A stretch of 64,000 bases of DNA from Polaribacter sp. HaHaR_3_91. Lineage in GTDB: Bacteria; Bacteroidota; Bacteroidia; Flavobacteriales; Flavobacteriaceae. The stretch is from contig NZ_CP058986.1 of assembly GCF_019278525.1 (NCBI RefSeq), positions 992,001 to 1,056,000 on the forward strand, given 5' to 3'. The notes under the pieces were generated by a model. The model made no database searches and was not told the DNA's origin. It saw only the letters and a program-made list of their open reading frames with translations. This document shows positions 41,755 through 50,996 of the stretch, piece after piece. Position numbers and translations under genes: made by a program. Each line of letters opens with the position of its first letter. The first letter of the stretch is position 1.

Positions 41755-42579
41755 CTAAAAAGAGATTTGATTTACAATTTTTACAGCTTCTACAGCTTCT
41801 TTAACATCGTGAACACGTAAAATATTTGCGCCATTTAACAGCGCAATTGTGTTTGCAGAAGTAGTAGCATTTAAAGCTTCTTGAGCAGAAATATCTAAGG
41901 TTTTATACAGCATGGATTTACGGGAAATTCCGGCTAAAATAGGTGTGTCTAAACTTTTAAAAAGTGATAAATTCTTTAAGATTTCAAAATTATGAACATT
42001 GGTTTTTCCAAAACCAAAACCAACGTCAATAATAATATCGTTTAACTTTAGTTGATGTAATTTGTGTATTTGTGCAGCGAAAAAAGAAATAATTTCTTGA
42101 GTTACATCCGTATAAACGGGATTTTTCTGCATGTTTTGTGGAGTACCTAACATATGCATTAAAATATAAGGAACTTGTAAGTTGGCAACGGTTGTAAACA
42201 TATTATTGTCCATTTGTCCGCCAGAAATATCGTTTATAATTGCAGCTCCAGCATTGATAGTTTCTTGCGCAACTTTACTTCTAAAAGTATCTACAGAAAT
42301 AATAATTTCAGGGAAGTTTTGCTCCAATAAATTGATAACAGGCACAATTCTTTGCAACTCTTCTTCTTCTGAAATATGTTTTGCACCAGGTCTGGAAGAA
42401 TAAGCACCAACATCTATAAATGTTGCGCCATCTAAAAGCATTTTTTCTACTTGAGAAAGAATGTCTGATTCATTTTTATATTTACCGCCGTCAAAAAAAG
42501 AATCGGGAGTAATGTTTAATATTCCCATCACTTTTGGTGATGCTAAATCGACTAAAGTACCTTTGCAATTTATGGTCAT
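41755..42579 (-). CDS. folP: Dihydropteroate synthase
   Basis: 274 aa. PKVMGILNITPDSFFDGG, the GATFIDVGAYSSRPGAKHIS loop, IISVDTFRSKVAQ, NDISGG and ILAGISRKSML are the standard motifs of the folate-pathway enzyme that condenses p-aminobenzoate with a pterin diphosphate; it is the sulfonamide target. It lies one base after the stop of the upstream LOG-family gene on the same strand, so they share a transcript. Confidence 0.96.
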   Translation of the reverse strand: MTINCKGTLVDLASPKVMGILNITPDSFFDGGKYKNESDILSQVEKMLLDGATFIDVGAYSSRPGAKHISEEEELQRIVPVINLLEQNFPEIIISVDTFRSKVAQETINAGAAIINDISGGQMDNNMFTTVANLQVPYILMHMLGTPQNMQKNPVYTDVTQEIISFFAAQIHKLHQLKLNDIIIDVGFGFGKTNVHNFEILKNLSLFKSLDTPILAGISRKSMLYKTLDISAQEALNATTSANTIALLNGANILRVHDVKEAVEAVKIVNQISF

Positions 42580-42580
42580 T

Positions 42581-43162
42581 CTAACTTACTACTTTATTAA
42601 TTACGCCTGTAATGTTTGGAACTTTGTAGGCATTCATTTTTTGCATTAAATCTTCTACAGAAGTGCCAACAATTAGCATATCTCTATTGGTTTGTTTTAA
42701 GAAACCTTCTTCAATCATTTTGTCTAATTGCAATAATACAGCATCAAAAAAGCCGTTAATATTTAAAAGTCCTACCGGTTTTTGCTCAATAAAAAGTTGA
42801 CCTAGAGTAAGTGCTTCAAACAATTCATCTAAGGTTCCAAAACCTCCAGGAAGTGTAATATAACCATCTACTAATTGGCTCATAATTACTTTACGCTCGC
42901 TCATTGTTTTACACACAATCATTTCTTCTACACCAGCATGTACAACTTCTTCTTTTTCTAATAATTGAGGAATTACACCAATAACTTCGCCATTATGTGC
43001 TAGAATTGTATCGGCAAGAGTGCCCATCATCCCTATTTTACCACCACCATAAACTAAACCAATTTTGTGAGTTACAAAATGATTTCCTAATGCTACAGCA
43101 GCTTCTTTATAAATAGGATTAAAACCTAAGCTTGAGCCACAAAAAACAACAACTTTTTTCAA
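42581..43162 (-). CDS. LOG-family protein (putative nucleotide phosphoribohydrolase)
   Basis: About 193 aa from a TTG giving MKKVVVFCGSSLG; the frame also has an ATG 45 bases upstream, but the family N-terminus begins at the TTG. VYGGGKIGMMG and LPGGFGTLDELFEALTLGQ are the two signature motifs (GGGxxGxMG and PGGxGTxxE) of LOG proteins, which release bases from nucleotide monophosphates and in some organisms activate cytokinins. It is divergent from the DUF1599 gene. Confidence 0.9.
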   Translation of the reverse strand: MKKVVVFCGSSLGFNPIYKEAAVALGNHFVTHKIGLVYGGGKIGMMGTLADTILAHNGEVIGVIPQLLEKEEVVHAGVEEMIVCKTMSERKVIMSQLVDGYITLPGGFGTLDELFEALTLGQLFIEQKPVGLLNINGFFDAVLLQLDKMIEEGFLKQTNRDMLIVGTSVEDLMQKMNAYKVPNITGVINKVVS

Positions 43163-43251
43163 TTTTATGAGTTTTAAAATTCTTTCGTAAAAATAAATGA
43201 AAAGCATCTAGTATTTAGTATTTTTGAACAAATACTTTTTAACAAGATAGA

Positions 43252-43788
43252 ATGCAAGATACATCTAAACAATATGATGCTGTAATTGAAGAATGCAGAA
43301 GTTTATTTATAAAAAAAATGAGTGATTATGGTTCTGCATGGCGAATTTTACGTTTACCATCGTTAACCGATCAAATATTTATTAAGGCACAAAGAATTCG
43401 TCAATTACAAGAGAATGACGTTAGAAAAGTGGATGAAGGAGAAAAGTCTGAGTTTATTGGAATCATCAATTATTCTATAATGGCGTTAATTCAGTTAGAA
43501 AATGGCGTGGTAGCAAACCCAGATTTGAATACTGAACAAGCAACTGTTTTGTATGACAAACATGCTAAAATTACTAAAGAATTAATGATGAATAAAAATC
43601 ATGATTACGGTGAAGCTTGGAGAGATATGCGTGTTTCTAGTTTAACAGATTTAATTTTACAAAAATTATTACGCGTTAAGCAAATAGAAGATAATAAGGG
43701 GGAAACATTGGTTTCTGAAGGAATTGATGCCAATTACCAAGACATGATTAATTATGCCATTTTTGCAATGATTCATTTGGCGGAATAA
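43252..43788 (+). CDS. DUF1599 protein with two tandem domain copies
   Basis: 178 aa made of two homologous halves. KKMSDYGSAWRILRLPSLTDQIFIKAQRIRQLQEN in the first half (split here by position 21-55) corresponds to KNHDYGEAWRDMRVSSLTDLILQKLLRVKQIEDN in the second (115-148); each is followed by a GIINYSIMALIQLE/DMINYAIFAMIHLAE helix. The family is of unknown biochemical function. A TATTTTTG box lies 26 bases before the ATG. Confidence 0.88.
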   Translation: MQDTSKQYDAVIEECRSLFIKKMSDYGSAWRILRLPSLTDQIFIKAQRIRQLQENDVRKVDEGEKSEFIGIINYSIMALIQLENGVVANPDLNTEQATVLYDKHAKITKELMMNKNHDYGEAWRDMRVSSLTDLILQKLLRVKQIEDNKGETLVSEGIDANYQDMINYAIFAMIHLAE

Positions 43789-43840
43789 GTTTTAATTTCA
43801 AATTTTAGAAGTTACAAAGACAGAAAGCAACAGCGTTTCC

Positions 43841-43866
43841 GTCATTGCGAGGAACGAAGCAATCTG
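43841..43866. repeat. Short dispersed repeat
   Basis: GTCATTGCGAGGAACGAAGCAATCTG, near-identical to the 41544 copy once its 4-base insertion is ignored. AGATTGCTTCGT-type repeats like this are found in many unrelated genomes. Confidence 0.6.
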
Positions 43867-43927
43867 TTTGTAGGAACAAGAAATTAAAAATAAAATAATT
43901 TTTATAGAAAAGTTAAAAATAGAATAA

Positions 43928-44890
43928 ATGAAAATATTAGTACAATTAGCAAGAATTATAGTAGGAGCCTTATTCATATTTTCTGGCTTTGTAAAATTGG
44001 TAGACCCAATAGGTTCTCAATATAAATTTGAAGAGTATTTTTCGGAAAGTGTATTAAATATGGAGTTTTTAATTCCGTATGCATTGCCTTTTTCAATTGT
44101 ATTAATTGTAGCAGAAATATTACTGGGAGTCATGGTTTTGATTGGTTACAAATCTAAATTAACTGTTTGGAGTTTGTTTTTACTAACACTTGTTTTCTTG
44201 TTTTTAACTTGGTATTCTGCATATTATGATAAAGTAACCGATTGCGGTTGTTTTGGAGATGCTGTAAAATTATCTACTTGGGGAACTTTCTATAAAAACG
44301 TTATTTTAATAGCACTAGTGTTAGTTTTAGTATTAGGTGTAAAACATGTGAAGCCTATTTTTGGAGGTAAAATTCCGAAGGTAATTACGTTTTTATCATT
44401 GGCAGCATTTTTATTTATTGTGCAACATGTGTTAACACATTTACCTATTATAGATTTTAGAGCGTATGCAATTGGTAAGAATATTCCGGAAGGAATGGTG
44501 TATCCTAAAGATGGTAGTATTCCGCCAGTACATGATTTTATGTTAGAGGATGAACAAGCAGATTTAGCTCCAGAATTATTAAAGAAGGAAAAAGTAATGT
44601 TAGTAATTGTTTATAACTTAGACAAAGCTGATGAAAACGGTTTTCCGGCAATTAAAGACATTGCAACAAAAGCGAAAGCAAAAGGATATACAGTTTATGG
44701 AGTTTCGGCTTCTTTTTCTGATGATTTAATTCTTGCAAAAGAAAAGTATGACTTGCCTTTCGACTTTTTATTCTGTGATGAAACAACCCTTAAAACTATT
44801 ATTAGAGGAAATCCGGGTGTTGTTATTTTAGATAAAGGAACTGTTGTAGAAAAGAAAAATTGGGTAGATGTTGATGAAATAGAATTATAG
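43928..44890 (+). CDS. DoxX-like membrane protein with C-terminal thioredoxin-like domain (BT_3928 family)
   Basis: 320 aa. The N-terminal half has four membrane helices in the DoxX/MauE pattern (ARIIVGALFIFSGFVKLVDP ...) with a DCGCFGD cysteine pair facing outward near 100. The C-terminal half (about 190-320) looks like a thioredoxin/AhpC-type fold without a CxxC. That combination is the BT_3928 family of Bacteroidetes, presumed to handle electrons or disulfides at the membrane. It forms a single-gene unit. Confidence 0.9.
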   Translation: MKILVQLARIIVGALFIFSGFVKLVDPIGSQYKFEEYFSESVLNMEFLIPYALPFSIVLIVAEILLGVMVLIGYKSKLTVWSLFLLTLVFLFLTWYSAYYDKVTDCGCFGDAVKLSTWGTFYKNVILIALVLVLVLGVKHVKPIFGGKIPKVITFLSLAAFLFIVQHVLTHLPIIDFRAYAIGKNIPEGMVYPKDGSIPPVHDFMLEDEQADLAPELLKKEKVMLVIVYNLDKADENGFPAIKDIATKAKAKGYTVYGVSASFSDDLILAKEKYDLPFDFLFCDETTLKTIIRGNPGVVILDKGTVVEKKNWVDVDEIEL

Positions 44891-44911
44891 AATAACTAAA
44901 TATTCAAAGGA

Positions 44912-46213
44912 TTAACTTTTACTGTGTTGATTATCAATTTCAGTAAGTGTTAATCCTCTTTCAATTTTAGAAAATAAGTGTTTTGGACTTCCAATAACCT
45001 GAGCAGTATAAATACCAGTATGCCCAGAAAATAAATAAGAAGTAATACAAGCCAAGGCAATAAAAACACCAGATTCAATACCAAATAATTCAATTCCCAT
45101 AATGGTACAAGCAATTGGTGTATTTGTTGCTCCTGCAAAAACAGCCACAAATCCCATACCTGCTAATAAACCCATTGGCAAAGGAATAAACCACACCAAG
45201 GCGTTACCCAAAGTTGCACCAATGTAAAATAAAGGAGTTACTTCTCCTCCTTTAAATCCTGCTCCCAAAGTAAAAGAAGTGAATAAGATTTTTAAGATAA
45301 AATCATAAGAATTTAAATCGATATTAAAAGCATCTACAATAGTGGGTACACCAAGTCCTATGTATTTTGTCGTTCCCATAAGATATACAATTACGGCTAT
45401 AACGATACCACCAATTACAGGTCGAAATGGCGCATATTTAACTTGTTTTTTAAAGAGTACACCCCAAAAGTGTGTAGATTTAGAAAATAGCATACTTGCC
45501 AATCCAAAAATAATACCTGCTAGCAAAGCCCATAAAATACTCGTTGGCGTTAATGCTGTAATGGTAGAAATGGTGTAATGTGTGTGATGAGAAATTTGCC
45601 AAACATCGCAAAAGTAGGTTGCAAAAACAGCCGCAAGAAAACTCGGAATGATTGCATCAAACTTAATTCTACCGATTACCATTACTTCAAGAGCAAAAAT
45701 TGCACCAGCTAAAGGTGTTCCAAAAACAGAAGCAAAACCTGCGCTAATACCTGCAATTAATATAATTTTTCTGTCTAAGTTATTTAATTTAAAAAGTTTT
45801 GTAAACTGATCTGCAATAGCACCACCAACTTGCACAGCAGTTCCCTCACGTCCTGCAGAACCTCCAAACAAATGCGTAAGAATAGTGCCTAAAAAGACTA
45901 AAGGAGCCATTTTAAAAGGAATTACTTTTTTAGGATTGTGGAACTCTTCTAATAATAAATTGTTTCCTTTTACAACACTCTCTCCATAATAATGATAGGA
46001 TAAACCAATTACAAAACCCGCCACAGGTAACAGCCAAATAATCCATTGGTTTGCTTCTCTATAATTTGTAGCCCATTCTAAAGTCCATAAAAAAACAGCA
46101 GAAGTACTACCCGTTAATGCGCCAATAAGTAAGCAAATAAAAGTCCATTTTAATAGAAAAACGAAAGAGAAACTTTGTTGAAATTGAAGAAAAAACTTTT
46201 TAATTTTATCCAT
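44912..46213 (-). CDS. CLC-family anion channel/antiporter, probably of the fluoride (CLC-F) type
   Basis: 433 aa with about ten hydrophobic helices. The first selectivity motif reads TGSTSAVFL instead of GSGIP, the second GREGTAVQVGGAIAD instead of GxEGPxxH, and GEVTPLFYIGATLGN and FAGATNTPIACTIMGIEL follow. The GREGTAVQ form and the altered first motif are features I associate with the fluoride/proton antiporter subgroup; the subgroup call is inference. No fluoride riboswitch was recognised in its leader. The glutamate gate in GREG is retained. Confidence 0.88.
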   Translation of the reverse strand: MDKIKKFFLQFQQSFSFVFLLKWTFICLLIGALTGSTSAVFLWTLEWATNYREANQWIIWLLPVAGFVIGLSYHYYGESVVKGNNLLLEEFHNPKKVIPFKMAPLVFLGTILTHLFGGSAGREGTAVQVGGAIADQFTKLFKLNNLDRKIILIAGISAGFASVFGTPLAGAIFALEVMVIGRIKFDAIIPSFLAAVFATYFCDVWQISHHTHYTISTITALTPTSILWALLAGIIFGLASMLFSKSTHFWGVLFKKQVKYAPFRPVIGGIVIAVIVYLMGTTKYIGLGVPTIVDAFNIDLNSYDFILKILFTSFTLGAGFKGGEVTPLFYIGATLGNALVWFIPLPMGLLAGMGFVAVFAGATNTPIACTIMGIELFGIESGVFIALACITSYLFSGHTGIYTAQVIGSPKHLFSKIERGLTLTEIDNQHSKS

Positions 46214-46324
46214 GTGTTTTTAAACCTCTGTATATAAAAGGAGTTTTAAATTCTTTCCTTTTGGGCAAAAATAAACAAATAATAACTAATAAATCTTCAA
46301 TTATAAATTGTTAGCAAGTAGGTT

Positions 46325-46408
46325 GCGTTAGGGGGTGCAGTAGAAATCCTTTTTTTGAGGTACGAATAAAAAGATTGTAGCGTAAAACCCGACCTTTAGG
46401 TAACGCCC
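46325..46408. repeat. Dispersed hairpin repeat, reverse orientation
   Basis: GCGTTA (46325-46330) pairs with TAACGC (46401-46406); inside, ATCCTTTTTT faces AAAAAGATT. Shares AGGTCGGGTTTTAC-type flank (reverse strand) and CTAACGC end with the copies at 49717 and 57474. It fills most of the 276-bp divergent gap between the CLC gene and the crotonase gene; nothing else was seen there. Confidence 0.65.
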
Positions 46409-46489
46409 AAATAAAATGAATATGGAAGGACGAATTGTTGATGTTGTAATTTTAGATTATATTGTAACTTGTTTTAAAATATAAAAATA

Positions 46490-47191
46490 ATGAACAAATT
46501 TGTTACCTATCAACCTGAAGAAAATTACGATTTAATTACGATTAATAACGGAAAAGCAAATGCGATATCTCATGAAGTAATAGAAGGTTTGAATGCTGGT
46601 TTAGACAAAGCATCAGCAGAAAATAAGGTAGTTGTTCTTACAGGACAAAACGGAATTTTTTCTGGTGGGTTCGATTTAAAAGTGATGACAAAATCGGCTG
46701 AAGCAGCTAAGGAATTGGTAACAAAAGGTTCTAAATTGTCTTTAAAAATGTTGTCTTTTCCGCAACCAATTATTATTGCTTGTTCTGGTCACGCTATTGC
46801 AAAAGGGGCTTTTTTATTGCTTTCTGCAGATTATCGAATTGGAATAGAAGGCGATTTTAAAATCGGATTAAATGAAGTAATGATTGGTATGACCATGCAC
46901 AATGCAGGTATTGCAATTGCCAAATCTAGATTGTCTGAGGTGTATTTAAATAGAAGTGTAAATAATTCTGAAATTTACAATCCAAAAGATGCTGTAAAAG
47001 CTGGTTTTTTAGATCTAATTGTTTCTGCAGACCATTTGTTACCAACAACAATAAAAGTTGCAGGCATGTTTTCTAAATTGAATAAAAAAGCACATGCAGC
47101 AACAAAGTTAAAAGTTAGAAAACAGCATTTAGAAGATTTAGAAAATGCAATTGAATTGGATTTAAATAGCGATATCTCTATCAATTCTTAA
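46490..47191 (+). CDS. Enoyl-CoA hydratase/isomerase (crotonase) family protein
   Basis: 233 aa. The crotonase fold shows ANAISHEVIEGLNAGLDKA, the oxyanion-hole segments FSGGFDLKVM and SGHAIAKGAFLLLSADYRIG, and the family ending. The usual catalytic glutamates are not evident at the standard positions (GLNEVMIG has one), so substrate and reaction are uncertain. It precedes aroA, which has its own promoter. Confidence 0.88.
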   Translation: MNKFVTYQPEENYDLITINNGKANAISHEVIEGLNAGLDKASAENKVVVLTGQNGIFSGGFDLKVMTKSAEAAKELVTKGSKLSLKMLSFPQPIIIACSGHAIAKGAFLLLSADYRIGIEGDFKIGLNEVMIGMTMHNAGIAIAKSRLSEVYLNRSVNNSEIYNPKDAVKAGFLDLIVSADHLLPTTIKVAGMFSKLNKKAHAATKLKVRKQHLEDLENAIELDLNSDISINS

Positions 47192-47232
47192 TAAAAGCAC
47201 ACAATTTTTACATTTATTTAAAGCAAAGAAAC

Positions 47233-47263
47233 TTTGGTAAAAGCCTTTTGAGTGGTAACTTTG
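47233..47263 (+). promoter_or_regulatory. Consensus promoter of aroA
   Basis: TTTG (47233-47236), exactly 19 bases, TAACTTTG (47256-47263): a perfect match to the Bacteroidetes consensus. Transcript start near 47269, leader about 34 bases. Confidence 0.7.
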
Positions 47264-47302
47264 GCACTTTGTTAATAAAACCAATTTATAGAACTTACAG
47301 AG

Positions 47303-48532
47303 ATGGATATATTATTAAATGTTGTAGATAATAAAAAGATTAATGAGAAAATAACAATCTCTGGTTCTAAAAGTGAATCGAATAGATTGCTGATTCTTCA
47401 AAATTTATTTCCAGAACTTTCTATAGAAAATTTATCAGATTCAGACGATTCAGTACACATGCAACATGCACTTTCTACAAAAGATGGAGTTGTAAATATT
47501 GGTCATGCAGGTACAGCAATGCGTTTTTTAACATCTTATTTTGCAGTTAAAGAAGGTAGAGAGGTTGTTCTTACAGGTTCTGAGAGAATGCAAAACAGAC
47601 CAATCGAAATCTTGGTAAATGCTTTAAAAGACTTAGGGGCAACGATTTCTTATGAAGATAAAGTTGGCTATCCACCAATTAGAATTAAAGGTTCTAAAAT
47701 AACAACAGATAAAGTGCAAATTAATGGAAATGTAAGTAGTCAATACATTTCTTCTATGTTGCTAATTGCATCCAAATTAGAAAACGGATTAGAAATAGAG
47801 TTGCTAGGTAAAATTACCTCTGTTCCTTATATTAATATGACCTTAAGTTTGTTAAATCAATTAGGTATTGAAACTAATTTTGAAGGAAACTTTATTAAAG
47901 TTTTGCCTAAGAAATCTGTGGAAAAACAAACAGTTGTGGTAGAATCAGATTGGTCTTCTGCAAGTTATTTTTACTCAATTGCTGCTTTGGCAGAAATAGG
48001 TTCAGAAATTTCTTTATCAGCTTATAAAAAAGAAAGCTTACAAGGAGATTCTTGTTTGGCAGAAATCTATCAGCATTTTGGAGTAGAAACTATTTTCGGT
48101 GATAATTTTATCACCCTAAAAAAAGTAAAAGAAACAAAGAAATCAACTTTAGAAATCGACTTAAAAAATGCACCAGATATTGCACAAACAATTGTTGTAA
48201 CTTGTTTTGCAGAAAATATTGCGTGTAATTTAACTGGTTTACATACCTTAAAAATTAAAGAAACAGATAGGTTAGTCGCTTTAAATGACGAGTTAACCAA
48301 TTTAGGAGCTACAATTTCTGTAACCGATAAAAGTTTGCATTTAGAAATTTCTGCGACAATAAATCCTAATATTTCTATAAAAACGTATAACGATCATAGA
48401 ATGGCAATGGCATTTGCACCTTTGGCGCTAAGAGTTCCTATTAAAATTTTAAATGCTGAAGTGGTTACAAAATCGTACCAAAAGTTTTGGGATGACATGC
48501 AACAAATTGGCATTAAAATAGATAAAGTGTAA
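47303..48532 (+). CDS. aroA: 3-phosphoshikimate 1-carboxyvinyltransferase (EPSP synthase)
   Basis: 409 aa. GSKSESNRLLILQNL near the N-terminus, GHAGTAMRFLTSYF, LTGSERMQNRPI, SSQYISSMLLIAS, IKETDRLVAL and NDHRMAMAFAPLAL are the classic EPSP-synthase motifs. The enzyme joins shikimate-3-phosphate with phosphoenolpyruvate in aromatic amino acid synthesis and is the glyphosate target. The NAGTAMR-like loop reads HAGTAMR here. Length is slightly below the E. coli enzyme (427). Confidence 0.95.
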   Translation: MDILLNVVDNKKINEKITISGSKSESNRLLILQNLFPELSIENLSDSDDSVHMQHALSTKDGVVNIGHAGTAMRFLTSYFAVKEGREVVLTGSERMQNRPIEILVNALKDLGATISYEDKVGYPPIRIKGSKITTDKVQINGNVSSQYISSMLLIASKLENGLEIELLGKITSVPYINMTLSLLNQLGIETNFEGNFIKVLPKKSVEKQTVVVESDWSSASYFYSIAALAEIGSEISLSAYKKESLQGDSCLAEIYQHFGVETIFGDNFITLKKVKETKKSTLEIDLKNAPDIAQTIVVTCFAENIACNLTGLHTLKIKETDRLVALNDELTNLGATISVTDKSLHLEISATINPNISIKTYNDHRMAMAFAPLALRVPIKILNAEVVTKSYQKFWDDMQQIGIKIDKV

Positions 48533-48548
48533 ATAATTAGGCAAACAC

Positions 48549-48580
48549 TTGACAACGCCTATCCCGATATCGTATCTTTG
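48549..48580 (+). promoter_or_regulatory. Promoter of queA
   Basis: TTG (48549-48551), 21-base spacer, TATCTTTG (48573-48580); leader about 20 bases. Confidence 0.6.
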
Positions 48581-48604
48581 CGCTCGTTATAAGCAAATAT
48601 ATAT

Positions 48605-49654
48605 ATGAAATTATCGCATTTTGAATTTGATTTACCAGAAGAATTGTTAGCAACGTATCCTGCTGAACATAGAGATGAGTCTCGCTTAATGGTATTAAAC
48701 AGGAAAGAACAAACCATAGAACATAAGGTTTTTAAAGATGTAATAGATTACTTTGATGAAGGTGATGTTATGATGTTGAATAATACCAAAGTTTTTCCTG
48801 CAAGAATGTATGGTAATAAAGAAAAAACAGGTGCTAGAATAGAGGTTTTCTTATTAAGAGAACTAAATTCAGAAAATAGATTGTGGGATGTTTTAGTAGA
48901 TCCAGCAAGAAAAATTAGAATTGGAAACAAATTATTTTTTGGAGACGATGATAGTTTAGTAGCAGAGGTAATAGACAACACAACATCAAGAGGAAGAACT
49001 TTACGTTTTTTGTTTGACGGTTCTTACGAAGAATTTAGAGCAAAATTATTAGAATTAGGTCAAACTCCATTACCTAAAGCTATAGGTAGAGAAGTAGAAC
49101 CTTTAGATGATGAGCGTTACCAAACTATTTACGCAAAACATGAAGGAGCAGTTGCAGCACCAACAGCTGGTTTACACTTCTCTAAACATTTAATGAAACG
49201 TTTAGAAATTAAAGGAGTTGAGTTTGCAGAAACTACATTACACGTTGGTTTAGGTACATTTAGCCCAGTAGAAGTAGAAGATTTATCGAAGCATAAAATG
49301 GATTCTGAGCAAATTGATATTTCAGATGCTACGGCAACTAAAATTAACAAAGCTAAAAAAGAAAAAAGAAGAGTTTGTGCTGTTGGTACTACAGTAATGA
49401 GAGCTATAGAATCTTCAGTTTCTTCTAAAGGTGAGTTAAACGGATATACAGGTTGGACAAATAAATTTATTTTCCCTCCGCATGATTTTAGTATTGCAAC
49501 TGCAATGATTACTAATTTTCACACACCAAAATCTACCTTATTAATGCAAGCAGCTGCTTTTGGTGGTTACGATTTTGTTATGGAAGCATATAAAGTAGCT
49601 ATAAAAGAAGGATATAAATTCTCTACGTACGGAGATGCTATGTTAATCATATAA
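48605..49654 (+). CDS. queA: S-adenosylmethionine:tRNA ribosyltransferase-isomerase
   Basis: 349 aa. [55 protein letters not shown] and [16 protein letters not shown] with [18 protein letters not shown] are QueA signatures (each quoted in part as seen). It transfers the ribosyl of SAM to preQ1 in tRNA to give epoxyqueuosine, a late step of queuosine synthesis. It is monocistronic, ending at a terminator. Confidence 0.96.
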   Translation: MKLSHFEFDLPEELLATYPAEHRDESRLMVLNRKEQTIEHKVFKDVIDYFDEGDVMMLNNTKVFPARMYGNKEKTGARIEVFLLRELNSENRLWDVLVDPARKIRIGNKLFFGDDDSLVAEVIDNTTSRGRTLRFLFDGSYEEFRAKLLELGQTPLPKAIGREVEPLDDERYQTIYAKHEGAVAAPTAGLHFSKHLMKRLEIKGVEFAETTLHVGLGTFSPVEVEDLSKHKMDSEQIDISDATATKINKAKKEKRRVCAVGTTVMRAIESSVSSKGELNGYTGWTNKFIFPPHDFSIATAMITNFHTPKSTLLMQAAAFGGYDFVMEAYKVAIKEGYKFSTYGDAMLII

Positions 49655-49677
49655 TTCTGTTAAGAATTTAAAACTAA

Positions 49678-49708
49678 AAACTGACAGTTATTTTAATTGT
49701 CAGTTTTT
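49678..49708 (+). terminator. Terminator of queA
   Basis: AAACTGACA ... TGTCAGTTT stem with an 11-base loop, followed by T residues. Confidence 0.8.
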
Positions 49709-49716
49709 CTGTTTTT

Positions 49717-49802
49717 GGGCGTTCCCTAAAAAGGTCGCGCTTTCCGTTATATCTTTTTTGTTAAAAAAAAACAAAAAAGGATGCCACTTCAATCGCTAAC
49801 GC
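49717..49802. repeat. Dispersed hairpin repeat, forward orientation
   Basis: Outer GCGTT/AACGC pair, inner ATCTTTTTTGT/ACAAAAAAGGAT arms, flank AAGGTCGCGCTTTCCG and end CGCTAACGC. Related to 46325 (reverse), 57474 (forward) and the 41630 element. Confidence 0.7.
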
Positions 49803-49879
49803 AGCCAATTAGCAAACTATAGTAATAAGCTAAAATTATATGCGTATTTTTGCAACTCTATTTTTAAAAACTAGAAAAC

Positions 49880-50917
49880 TTGACTAAAAAGAAAGACATA
49901 AGAGCCTTAACTAAAGAACAATTACGCGATTTTTTTGTAGAAAATGGCGACAAAGCCTTTAGAGGAAATCAAGTATATGAATGGCTTTGGAGTAAGTCTT
50001 TACATACTTTTGATGCCATGACAAACATCTCTAAAGAAACTAGAGAAATGTTAGAAGCAAACTTTGTTATTAATCATATCAAAGTAGATTCTATGCAGAA
50101 AAGTAAAGACGGAACTATAAAAAACGGAATTAAATTACACGATGGTTTAATTGTGGAATCTGTTTTAATTCCTACAGAAAAAAGAACAACAGCCTGTGTT
50201 TCTAGTCAGGTTGGGTGTAGTTTAGATTGTTTATTCTGTGCAACATCACGTTTAAAAAGAATGCGTAATCTAAACCCAGATGAAATTTACGATCAAGTTG
50301 TAGTAATCGACAAACAAAGTAGGTTGTATTATGATAAGAAACTAACAAACATTGTTTTTATGGGAATGGGAGAACCTCTTATGAACTATAAAAATGTAAT
50401 GAAATCTATAGAGATGATTACATCTCCAGAAGGTTTAGGTATGTCATCTAAAAGAATTACTGTTTCTACATCTGGAGTGCCAAAAATGATAAAAATGATG
50501 GCAGATGAAGAAGCTAAATTTAATTTAGCAGTTTCTTTACACTCTGCAATCGATGAGATAAGAACTAAGGTAATGCCATTTAATGCTACTTTTCCATTAA
50601 AAGATTTAAGAGAGTCTTTAGAATATTGGTACGAAAAAACAGGAAGAGCAATTACGTATGAGTATATTGTTTGGGGAGGTATCAACGATAGAAAAGAAGA
50701 TATAAAGGCTTTGGTTGCCTTTTGTAAAGCAGTGCCTTGTAAAATCAATTTAATTGAATACAACCCTATTGACGATGGAGAGTTTCAACAAGCAAGTCCG
50801 TCTGTAATTAATAATTATATTTCTAACTTAGAAATGAATGATATTACTGTAAATGTTAGAAGAAGTAGAGGTAAGGATATTGATGCTGCTTGTGGGCAAT
50901 TAGCAAATAAATCTTAA
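49880..50917 (+). CDS. rlmN: Dual-specificity 23S rRNA/tRNA adenine C2-methyltransferase
   Basis: 345 aa, TTG start. The radical-SAM cluster cysteines are in VGCSLDCLFCATS (C113, C117, C120), with GMGEPLMN and the C-terminal catalytic cysteine in DIDAACGQLA. RlmN methylates A2503 of 23S rRNA and A37 of some tRNAs by a methylcysteine mechanism; the two required cysteines are present. FRGNQVYEWLW near the N-terminus is also conserved. It precedes the prenyl synthase by 79 bases holding a separate promoter. Confidence 0.95.
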   Translation: MTKKKDIRALTKEQLRDFFVENGDKAFRGNQVYEWLWSKSLHTFDAMTNISKETREMLEANFVINHIKVDSMQKSKDGTIKNGIKLHDGLIVESVLIPTEKRTTACVSSQVGCSLDCLFCATSRLKRMRNLNPDEIYDQVVVIDKQSRLYYDKKLTNIVFMGMGEPLMNYKNVMKSIEMITSPEGLGMSSKRITVSTSGVPKMIKMMADEEAKFNLAVSLHSAIDEIRTKVMPFNATFPLKDLRESLEYWYEKTGRAITYEYIVWGGINDRKEDIKALVAFCKAVPCKINLIEYNPIDDGEFQQASPSVINNYISNLEMNDITVNVRRSRGKDIDAACGQLANKS

Positions 50918-50937
50918 AGAAAATAGCGGTACAGAAC

Positions 50938-50971
50938 TTGTTTCAGTATCTTATTAATTTCCCTATTTTTG
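50938..50971 (+). promoter_or_regulatory. Promoter of the polyprenyl synthase gene
   Basis: TTG (50938-50940), 23-base spacer, TATTTTTG (50964-50971); leader about 20 bases. Confidence 0.45.
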
Positions 50972-50996
50972 ACTTTCAAAAACTCATCTAGTACAA

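Noticed and set aside
46214..46320. Fluoride riboswitch before the CLC gene
   Set aside because: No GGNGAUG core or paired elements could be found on the minus strand.
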